DNA from: Thermococci archaeon
GTDB lineage: Archaea; Methanobacteriota_B; Thermococci; Methanofastidiosales; B48-G16
Assembly (NCBI GenBank): GCA_003660605.1
Contig: QMUN01000041.1
Span: 1 to 7,094 of the forward strand
Direction of reading: 5' to 3'
DNA: 7,094 bases
Of this stretch, positions 1-4,500 are shown piece by piece (positions within the stretch are counted from its first letter, which is position 1; each line of letters begins with the position of its first letter). The translations under genes were made by a program, and so were the position numbers. A model generated the notes under the pieces. That model saw only the letters and a list, made by a program, of their open reading frames with translations. It was not told where the DNA came from and ran no database searches.

Positions 1-267
1 ATATAAAGCTACTTTTGTTTTATCACGCTCAAGTACATTTACACATTCCCTAATTACAGATTCTGACAAAATCATATCGGAATCCAAAAATAAAATGTAT
101 TTTCCTTTACTGATTCGTGCTCCAATATTTCTTGCTTCCGATCTTCCCGATTTTCTAACTATTATTCTATCGGCATATTTTTTTGCGATATTAACAGTTT
201 GGTCGTTTGAATTACTATCTACAACAATTATTTCGATTTTATTTCTTGGATAATCTAACAAATTCAT
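1..267 (-). pseudogene. Family 2 glycosyltransferase fragment, N-terminus missing
   Basis: Reading from position 267 leftward, 89 codons stay open to the window edge. The peptide carries GT-A/GT2 hallmarks: a DYPRNKIEIIVVD strand with the nucleotide-binding Asp at residue 17, SEARNIGA near residues 43-50, and LDSDMIL, where D62-S63-D64 is the metal-binding DXD motif. In intact GT2 enzymes about 35 residues, including the first beta strand (VSVIIPTYN-like), precede the NLLDYPRN segment. Here a TAG stop lies directly before the only nearby ATG, and hicA coding sequence occupies that place. I therefore read it as a gene that lost its 5' end when the hicBA module arrived. Family members transfer sugars from nucleotide donors, often at the membrane for surface polysaccharide or N-glycan synthesis. 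The rest of the gene lies beyond the left edge, so a functional short variant is not fully excluded, but lack of the first strand should abolish donor binding. Confidence 0.75.
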
Positions 268-463
268 CTACAGTCATCCCTGCATCAGCAATTAAACTTC
301 GTAATGTTCCTCTTTTCACTTCATTTTTCTTGGGTATTGTCAAAAGCATATCCACACCCTCTTTTTCCATAATTATATGGCTTCCTCTCTCCCTGACAAC
401 AATCCAGCCAGCTTTCGAAAATGTTTTTACGACATCAATCCCTGACATTACAGGAAGCTTCAA
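239..463 (-). CDS. hicA: HicA-type mRNA interferase toxin
   Basis: This 74-residue protein has the HicA (YcfA-like) layout: KLPVMSG at the start, GWIVVRERGSHIIM around residues 19-32 with the conserved catalytic His29 in the GSH motif, then LTIPKKNEVKRGTLRSLI and a final DEFVRL helix. HicA toxins adopt a double-stranded-RNA-binding fold and cleave mRNA when free of HicB. The start is TTG at 461-463, overlapping the hicB stop as TTGA. It is favoured over the ATG at 448 because the family usually begins with this LPV-SG segment and a GGAGGTT ribosome-binding site sits 5 nt upstream. The last eleven codons share DNA, in another frame, with the start of the truncated glycosyltransferase. The gene looks intact and is probably co-transcribed with hicB. 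Confidence 0.9.
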   Translation of the reverse strand: MKLPVMSGIDVVKTFSKAGWIVVRERGSHIIMEKEGVDMLLTIPKKNEVKRGTLRSLIADAGMTVDEFVRLSKK

Positions 464-666
464 ACAGAAACCTCCATTACCTTCCCATCCTTTATTTTCT
501 TAGCTCTTTCGTCCAGTACTTCTAAATAGCCGGTGATGGCATCTTTTATGTTTTCTACAGCCTCTTCTATTGTTTCACCCTGCGAATGACAGCCCGGTAA
601 TGTTAAACAGCTTACATTATATCCCCCATCAACTTTATCTTCTCTTAAAACGATTTTGAGTTTCAT
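460..666 (-). CDS. hicB: HicB-type antitoxin, short form
   Basis: The 68-residue protein contains the typical HicB (UPF0150) partial RNase H-like core: GGYNVSCLTLPGCHSQGE at residues 14-31, followed by TIEEAVENIKDAITGYLE. HicB proteins bind and neutralise HicA. This one ends soon after the core and has no C-terminal helix-turn-helix or ribbon-helix-helix domain, so it may neutralise HicA without binding DNA itself; this is inference from length. The antitoxin comes first and its stop overlaps the hicA start (TTGA), the usual antitoxin-first arrangement of many archaeal pairs and the reverse of the E. coli hicAB order. The ATG at 664-666 lies about 27 nt after the TATA box centre, so the transcript is probably leaderless. 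Confidence 0.9.
   Translation of the reverse strand: MKLKIVLREDKVDGGYNVSCLTLPGCHSQGETIEEAVENIKDAITGYLEVLDERAKKIKDGKVMEVSV
469..475 (-). promoter_or_regulatory. Ribosome-binding site of hicA (decides TTG start)
   Basis: Minus-strand GGAGGTT lies inside the last codons of hicB, five bases before the TTG start of hicA. It is a strong match to the 16S anti-Shine-Dalgarno and supports TTG over the downstream ATG at 448. Confidence 0.65.
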
Positions 667-686
667 ACTATAAAAAAGTGATAGAA

Positions 687-700
687 GGTATATATAGATT
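687..700 (-). promoter_or_regulatory. TATA box of hicBA
   Basis: Minus-strand AATCTATATATACC is centred about 27 bases upstream of the hicB ATG. That spacing puts the predicted transcript start at or within a base or two of the start codon, which suggests a leaderless mRNA. Confidence 0.65.
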
Positions 701-714
701 GCGGGTTCATGATG

Positions 715-837
715 TTACCTTTTACTGGGTCTCAGGTAATAAATCTTCCTATTGTGGGCGATTTTGGTAGGTGTATAGGATAAACCTATCGTAGAGATGA
801 GAGCTATCAGCACCAAACTCCAAACCTTTCTCCTCAC
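715..837 (-). CDS. Small secreted or membrane peptide, unrecognised
   Basis: A 40-codon reading frame starts with GTG at 835-837 and ends with TAA at 715-717. It is preceded by GAGGTGAT (842-849), an almost complete complement to the archaeal 16S 3' end, four bases from the GTG. The predicted peptide begins with a basic stretch (MRRK), then a hydrophobic segment of about 15 residues (VWSLVLIALISTIGL), then a short basic tail ending LRPSKR. This is the pattern of a signal peptide or single membrane anchor. I do not recognise a family. It could be a small membrane peptide, or the 5' remnant of a larger secreted protein lost when this region was rearranged. It lies upstream of hicB on the same strand but hicB has its own promoter. 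The ribosome-binding site plus signal-like N-terminus are the support; conservation is unknown. Confidence 0.45.
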   Translation of the reverse strand: MRRKVWSLVLIALISTIGLSYTPTKIAHNRKIYYLRPSKR

Positions 838-841
838 CCGA

Positions 842-849
842 ATCACCTC
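842..849 (-). promoter_or_regulatory. Ribosome-binding site of the small peptide gene
   Basis: Minus-strand GAGGTGAT ends four bases before a GTG codon at 837. It is among the best ribosome-binding-site matches in the window, and it is the main reason to accept the short gene that follows. Confidence 0.55.
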
Positions 850-876
850 TTAATTTCACCATAAGTATACCCTAAA

Positions 877-899
877 ATTATAGTATATACCTCTATAAT
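877..899. repeat. Perfect 7-bp inverted repeat with 9-nt spacer
   Basis: ATTATAG (877-883) and CTATAAT (893-899) are exact reverse complements around a TATATACCT spacer. The repeat lies between a palindromic TATA element and the small peptide gene, around its predicted transcript start, so it could be an operator. In such AT-rich DNA a chance match is also plausible. Confidence 0.3.
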
Positions 900-902
900 A
901 GG

Positions 903-917
903 ATTATTTAAATATCC
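903..917 (-). promoter_or_regulatory. Palindromic TATA element, likely promoter of the small peptide gene
   Basis: The core TATTTAAATA (905-914) is a 10-bp palindrome, so it reads as a TATA box on either strand. On the minus strand it predicts a transcript start near 884, leaving a leader of roughly 45 nt with the ribosome-binding site at 842-849. On the plus strand it would start near 935. A plus-strand gene there has a better placed box at 961-971. Confidence 0.4.
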
Positions 918-960
918 TTCGATCATGTATTCTGATTTTTAAGCCGTGATACTCAAGATA

Positions 961-971
961 ATTATTTAAAC
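961..971 (+). promoter_or_regulatory. TATA box of the lipoprotein-like gene
   Basis: ATTATTTAAAC is centred about 25 bases before the ATG at 991, predicting a leaderless transcript. No ribosome-binding site precedes the ATG, which fits this reading. Confidence 0.6.
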
Positions 972-990
972 TTATGAGTAAAGAACTATC

Positions 991-1389
991 ATGAAAAAAT
1001 ATAGTTTCATTCCTGTCATCGTGCTTCTGTTTTTGGGATGTATAGGAGAAGAAACAAAGCTCCAGAATGTGGAGTCCTGTGAGGTGAATATAGATCAGGG
1101 AAACTGGGACGAGGATACAGAGTACGATGGACTCTTAATAAGCATTGTGCTGAAAGACAAAGACGGATATCCAGTTCTTTTTAAAGATGTCGAGATAACT
1201 GTGGATATAACTATAAAAAGCGAGGATATAGAGATTTATGAAGGGATCTTCAGGATTGACAACTGGGAAGATAAGATCCAGATACCATATGAAAAGCTTA
1301 TAGCAAAAGTTGAAAAAGGAGAGGCTGAAGTACAGGTTAGGCTCCCAGATAATAGAAAGTTGGAGACAGAGAAAGAGTTCCAGATATAA
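991..1389 (+). CDS. Small lipoprotein-like secreted protein
   Basis: The 132-residue product starts MKKYSFIPVIVLLFLGC: two lysines, a hydrophobic stretch, then Cys17 after FLG. This resembles a lipobox signal, so the protein is probably exported and lipid-anchored with the remainder outside the cell. The mature part is acidic and has alternating hydrophobic residues (DGLLISIVLKDKDGYPVLF, then DVEITVDITIKS), which suggests a beta-rich, Ig-like fold. A second cysteine occurs at residue 30. I recognise no specific family or ligand. It is the first gene after its own TATA box and ends 48 nt before rps17e, which has a separate promoter, so the two are probably independent. The phenylalanine at the -3 position of the lipobox is not canonical, so the lipid attachment is an inference. 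Confidence 0.75.
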   Translation: MKKYSFIPVIVLLFLGCIGEETKLQNVESCEVNIDQGNWDEDTEYDGLLISIVLKDKDGYPVLFKDVEITVDITIKSEDIEIYEGIFRIDNWEDKIQIPYEKLIAKVEKGEAEVQVRLPDNRKLETEKEFQI

Positions 1390-1393
1390 GCAA

Positions 1394-1405
1394 GGTTTAT
1401 AAACG
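1394..1405 (+). promoter_or_regulatory. TATA box of rps17e
   Basis: GGTTTATAAACG is centred near 1399-1400 and predicts a transcript start at about 1425. This gives a very short leader that just includes the GAGGCGAT ribosome-binding site at 1427-1434. Confidence 0.6.
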
Positions 1406-1426
1406 CTGTTATGTAACACTAATATC

Positions 1427-1434
1427 GAGGCGAT
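1427..1434 (+). promoter_or_regulatory. Ribosome-binding site of rps17e
   Basis: GAGGCGAT differs by one base from the consensus GAGGTGAT and lies three bases before the ATG at 1438. Confidence 0.55.
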
Positions 1435-1437
1435 GTA

Positions 1438-1629
1438 ATGGGAAGAATAAGACCTACTTTCATTAAAAGAGTGGCAAGAGAGATATTCAAAAAATACTCC
1501 AAAGATTTAAATAAAGATTTTTATAAAAACAGAGAGTTCTTAGAAGATAAAGTCAAGTTCCCAAATGATAAAATAGAAAACAGAGTAGTTGGGTATGTAA
1601 CCACTCTAGTAAAAAGAGAGAGGGCTTAA
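1438..1629 (+). CDS. rps17e: Ribosomal protein S17e (eS17), small subunit
   Basis: The 63-residue basic protein begins GRIRPTFIKRVAREIFKKY, the hallmark N-terminus of eS17. It continues through DFYKNREFLEDKV and NRVVGYVTTLVKRE, all typical of the archaeal form, which corresponds to the N-terminal half of the roughly 135-residue eukaryotic protein. The length is normal for archaea. eS17 is a 30S subunit protein absent from bacteria, so it fixes the domain of the organism. It has its own TATA box and ribosome-binding site. Its stop overlaps by 4 bp with the stop of the convergent gene on the minus strand. Confidence 0.96.
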   Translation: MGRIRPTFIKRVAREIFKKYSKDLNKDFYKNREFLEDKVKFPNDKIENRVVGYVTTLVKRERA

Positions 1630-2642
1630 TGCTTTTTTAAAAATCCTGATGTCTTCAATAATTTTGTGATATCTGTTTCTGACGGCTGGGAGATTTTATA
1701 CTTTTTCAGCAATTCTTCTCTGTATTTGTCCATTGTCTGCATTTTCAACTTGAGCATTCTTCTATAATGTTTTTCCTCCTCATCCTCTATCCCCTCCAGT
1801 ATTCCCTCTACAAGTTTTTCTCTTTCCTCAAATTTATAAAAAAGTAACTTGTCATAGGTATCTTCATAATATCTATCTTCTATCTCAAACATGCCACTTA
1901 TATATGCTCTTAAAACTTTTTTATAATATATAAAAGTATGATAAAAGACCTTTTCAGAAAAGGAGACAATTTTTTCTCTTTGCATAGAATTTTTTATCAG
2001 AGCTTTATAAATAAGCTGTTTTTCTTTGTTCTCCTGTATTAATTTCTCAGATTTTAATTTCTTCTGCCTTTCTTTCAGGAAGTTCAAGCCTTCTTTGAGG
2101 TATGTTTCATACTCAAGCTTGAAAATATTCGAACTCTGTCTTCCCACAAGATAATCAACGATCATGAATTTTAGATTCCTGTCTTTAATTATCTTGTTTA
2201 TATAATCATAACAGATAGCTATCCATAAATTGTATTCCTCGCCCTTTTCAAAAAGAATATTCTCTAAGAATATGTTCACACACCCGAATACATACTTTTC
2301 ACAGCTTTTATAGAATCCTAAAAAATAATCTTTGGTGCTAAAAGATACTGGAGTTCCGGATGTGAGTTTTTTCATTATTGTCTTTTCTTTGAATTTCAGT
2401 TTTTTCAGATCTTTAAAATACATTACATTTTTTTGATCAAATTTTTCTTCAGCCTGTGCTTTAAATATATTCCCAAAATACTCAACTGTTTCAGTCAGAT
2501 ATTTAGAAAGAAACTCCTTTTCCCATATATCCGTACTTTTTTTATAGAACCTGATCTCCACATCTTTACCCTCCAAGAATCTCAGGATCGATCTTGTTAG
2601 GTTGAAGACCTGGTCTTCCTCTATAATTATCTCATCCAGCAT
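1626..2642 (-). CDS. Unrecognised 338-residue charged protein, minD operon
   Basis: I do not recognise a family. The protein is rich in Lys, Glu, Tyr and Phe, has no signal peptide or clear membrane span, and appears mostly helical. Residues 1-60 form an acidic, helical N-terminus. Residues about 105-165 are more hydrophobic and hold Cys114, Cys121 and Cys144. Residues about 176-212 (LKERQKKLKSEKL and flanks) and 265-315 are strongly charged and likely coiled coil. A short tail with SQPSETDITKLLKTSGF follows. The start is supported by GAGGTGA at 2647-2653, which overlaps the minD stop, and only four bases separate that stop from this ATG, so translation of the two is probably coupled. That context suggests a partner or effector of the MinD-type ATPase, perhaps a scaffold or localisation factor; this is inference from gene order. 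Codon use looks like the neighbours. Confidence 0.85.
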   Translation of the reverse strand: MLDEIIIEEDQVFNLTRSILRFLEGKDVEIRFYKKSTDIWEKEFLSKYLTETVEYFGNIFKAQAEEKFDQKNVMYFKDLKKLKFKEKTIMKKLTSGTPVSFSTKDYFLGFYKSCEKYVFGCVNIFLENILFEKGEEYNLWIAICYDYINKIIKDRNLKFMIVDYLVGRQSSNIFKLEYETYLKEGLNFLKERQKKLKSEKLIQENKEKQLIYKALIKNSMQREKIVSFSEKVFYHTFIYYKKVLRAYISGMFEIEDRYYEDTYDKLLFYKFEEREKLVEGILEGIEDEEEKHYRRMLKLKMQTMDKYREELLKKYKISQPSETDITKLLKTSGFLKKH

Positions 2643-2646
2643 ATAT

Positions 2647-2653
2647 TCACCTC
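2647..2653 (-). promoter_or_regulatory. Ribosome-binding site overlapping the minD stop codon
   Basis: Minus-strand GAGGTGA contains the minD TGA stop and lies four bases before the ATG of the downstream gene. This geometry supports translational coupling in a two-gene operon. Confidence 0.6.
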
Positions 2654-3408
2654 AAAATTCTAAGAAGCCTTTCATATGGATTTTTAGACTCGATTATACT
2701 TTCTTTTTTCCCAAGGATGTTCATTCCAAGCCTATAGATAGCTTTAGAGGCGATAGAATCTGGATTCCTTATGTAGAAAGGCACCCCAAAAGCTACAGAT
2801 TTCTTTACCTCCTGATCTTCGGGAATAATGCCTATAGTCTTACTCTCCAAAATCGCTTCTATTTCTTTTGCAGAAAATTCGCTGACATCATACCTCACTC
2901 TATTGACTACAAGACCGAGTACATTGGTATTTAAAAGGTCAGAAACTTTTTTTATCTTGAAGACATCTACAATACAAGAAATCTCTGGATTCACCACTAA
3001 CAAAGCATTCTCTGCGCCTGCTAAAGCCGATATCGCATCGACTTCAAGCCCTGGAGGAGTATCTATAATAAGATAATCTGTATTCTGAGTTATTTCTTTA
3101 AAAACCTCCTCCAATTTATCTAATTTGGCTTTTCTTGCCTTTGATAAGGATATCCCTGTAGGAAGTATCTTTACACCATATTTTTCATAAATGGCATCTT
3201 CCAAATTCGCTTCTCCTGAAAGAACTTCGTTTAATGTAGTATCCACATACTCGAGATCCAGTAAAAGGGAAAGATTTGCCATTTTTATATCTGCGTCGAG
3301 GATCAAGACATTTTTACCAGCTTTGGCCAAAACTACACTTAAATTTGAAGATATAACGCTTTTTCCTGTGCCTCCTTTTCCAGATGCAATTGCAATTGAG
3401 CATCCCAT
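2647..3408 (-). CDS. minD: MinD/ParA-family ATPase
   Basis: With the start at 3408 the protein has 253 residues. It shows the deviant Walker A motif SGKGGTGKS (residues 9-17, signature Lys11 and Lys16), the DADIKMANLSLLL segment (38-50) typical of MinD, and Walker B YLIIDTPPG with Asp116. The C-terminus NPYERLLRILR could form a short amphipathic helix like the bacterial MinD membrane anchor, though this is inference. Such ATPases dimerise with ATP on membranes or partner proteins and position cell structures; archaeal MinD homologues are linked to polar placement of motility or chemotaxis machinery rather than to division. The longer start at 3420 adds MKSF, but the TATA box lies only 13 nt upstream of that codon. 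From 3408 the spacing is the expected 25 nt and the N-terminus matches the family. It precedes the unrecognised gene by four bases and diverges from a receiver-DUF835 regulator. Confidence 0.92.
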   Translation of the reverse strand: MGCSIAIASGKGGTGKSVISSNLSVVLAKAGKNVLILDADIKMANLSLLLDLEYVDTTLNEVLSGEANLEDAIYEKYGVKILPTGISLSKARKAKLDKLEEVFKEITQNTDYLIIDTPPGLEVDAISALAGAENALLVVNPEISCIVDVFKIKKVSDLLNTNVLGLVVNRVRYDVSEFSAKEIEAILESKTIGIIPEDQEVKKSVAFGVPFYIRNPDSIASKAIYRLGMNILGKKESIIESKNPYERLLRILR

Positions 3409-3427
3409 AAAGCTTTTCATGCTCTTC

Positions 3428-3438
3428 GTATATAAAAT
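3428..3438 (-). promoter_or_regulatory. TATA box of the minD operon
   Basis: Minus-strand AAATTTTATATAC is centred near 3433. It lies about 25 bases before the internal ATG at 3408 but only 13 from the upstream ATG at 3420, which argues for a leaderless transcript starting at the second methionine. Confidence 0.6.
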
Positions 3439-3458
3439 TTCCTATCAAAATAGAAAAA

Positions 3459-3469
3459 ATTTATATTAT
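3459..3469 (+). promoter_or_regulatory. TATA box of the receiver-DUF835 gene
   Basis: ATTTATATTAT is centred about 26 bases before the ATG at 3490, again predicting a leaderless transcript. It lies about 30 bp from the minD box, so the two divergent promoters could be regulated together. Confidence 0.6.
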
Positions 3470-3489
3470 AGAACGTAAATTAAAAAGTA

Positions 3490-4374
3490 ATGACATACAA
3501 TATAATGATCGTCGAAGATGAACCTGAGTTAATTTCGTTATATAAAATGGCAATAGAAGAAGCTGGGGATTATAAGGTTGTGGAATCTGCTGTAGATGGA
3601 GAAGAGGCCATAGAAAAATTCAAAAATACTGAAAAAAAGATAGATTTAATAATTATGGATCAGAGGATCCCTGCAAAGAAGGGCATTGAAGTTACAAAGG
3701 AAATTATGAAGATAGACCCCGAAGTTAAAGTTCTCTTTGCGAGTGCTGATAGTTTGGCAAAGTTTGAAGCTAAAACTCTTGGAGTTGTTGGATTTCTTCA
3801 AAAACCTTTTGAAATGTACATGCTTACTTCCATAATTCGTGAGGTTCTGGAACCTCAAAAGATTATATCTGAAGAGGAGATAGCAATTGACAGGGGGCAA
3901 AAATACTCTCTGGAGCCTGGATATTCATATCTCATAAAAGAAGAGAAACCATTTGTAGCATTTGATATCTTTGTAGACCAGGTCACTCATGGCAATAGGG
4001 GACTCTGCATCACCAGGCAGCATCCGAGCAAAGTCAGGGTAAATTACGGACTTAAAAGAACTCCAATACTCTGGTTCTCCCAGACAGGTGCTGAAAACTC
4101 AATAGACCCTTCCAATATTTCCAAACTTGTACACACGATAAGAAACTTTGTCAAGGAAAATAAAGGGAGTGTTGTGCTTTTAGATGGAGTTGAGTATTTG
4201 AAATTGCAAAATGATTTCAACCTTGTAATGAAATACCTTAACATGATAAATGATATCATAATGGCAGAAGAAGCCAAACTCATTCTTCCTGTTAATCCAA
4301 AAACACTCACAGAGAATGAAATGGCATATATGGAGAGAGAAATGAAAGTTTTTGGAGAATATGGCATGTTGTGA
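3490..4374 (+). CDS. Response regulator receiver fused to DUF835 domain
   Basis: The 294-residue protein has two domains. Residues 1-120 form a CheY-like receiver with acidic residues Glu9 and Asp10, phosphoacceptor Asp57 in LIIMDQRIP, Ser85 at the usual switch position, and Lys105 in FLQKPF, so phosphorylation chemistry should be intact. Residues about 138-290 match DUF835: GYSYLIKE, THGNRGLCITRQHP, PILWFSQTG, and SVVLLDGVEYLKLQNDF (227-243). DUF835 is an archaeal domain of unknown biochemical function; the VLLDG strand resembles a Walker B strand, but no Walker A motif is visible. There is no DNA-binding output domain, so signalling is more likely by protein contact. No histidine kinase lies in the window. 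The gene is divergent from minD and has a leaderless promoter; a T-rich terminator follows. Confidence 0.92.
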   Translation: MTYNIMIVEDEPELISLYKMAIEEAGDYKVVESAVDGEEAIEKFKNTEKKIDLIIMDQRIPAKKGIEVTKEIMKIDPEVKVLFASADSLAKFEAKTLGVVGFLQKPFEMYMLTSIIREVLEPQKIISEEEIAIDRGQKYSLEPGYSYLIKEEKPFVAFDIFVDQVTHGNRGLCITRQHPSKVRVNYGLKRTPILWFSQTGAENSIDPSNISKLVHTIRNFVKENKGSVVLLDGVEYLKLQNDFNLVMKYLNMINDIIMAEEAKLILPVNPKTLTENEMAYMEREMKVFGEYGML

Positions 4375-4385
4375 GTTTAGAAATC

Positions 4386-4420
4386 ATTTTGAATTTTTTT
4401 AATCTGTTTTTCCTTTTTAT
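4386..4420 (+). terminator. T-rich transcription terminator
   Basis: Three T-rich runs (TTTTGAATTTTTTT, TGTTTTTCC, CTTTTTAT) follow the receiver-DUF835 stop within about 45 bases. Runs of T without a strong hairpin are the usual archaeal termination signal. Confidence 0.5.
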
Positions 4421-4468
4421 GGCAAGTATATCTATCGAATATTCTAAGAGACACAACAGTTTTTTCGG

Positions 4469-4480
4469 AAAAATTAAAAA
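4469..4480 (+). promoter_or_regulatory. Likely TATA box of wecC-wecB
   Basis: The AAAAATTAAAAA segment is centred about 26 bases before the ATG at 4501. It is a poor TATA match, but the spacing equals that of the other leaderless genes here and no ribosome-binding site precedes the ATG. Confidence 0.45.
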
Positions 4481-4500
4481 GCAGCATCCCAATAGAGATT

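Noticed and set aside
207..503. 98-codon plus-strand frame opposite hicA
   Set aside because: It is antisense to the well-supported hicA and hicB genes, has no ribosome-binding site or TATA box at the right spacing, and its composition looks like the complement of coding DNA.
701..720. GCGGGTTCATGA resembling a tRNA T-loop
   Set aside because: No matching acceptor, D or anticodon arms are found nearby and the GGTTC motif lacks the expected pairing partner.
239..990. Direct repeats or an attachment site flanking hicBA
   Set aside because: I searched by eye for a second copy of the junction sequence near 245-267 in the region up to 990 and saw only short AT-rich matches, so no integration site can be claimed.
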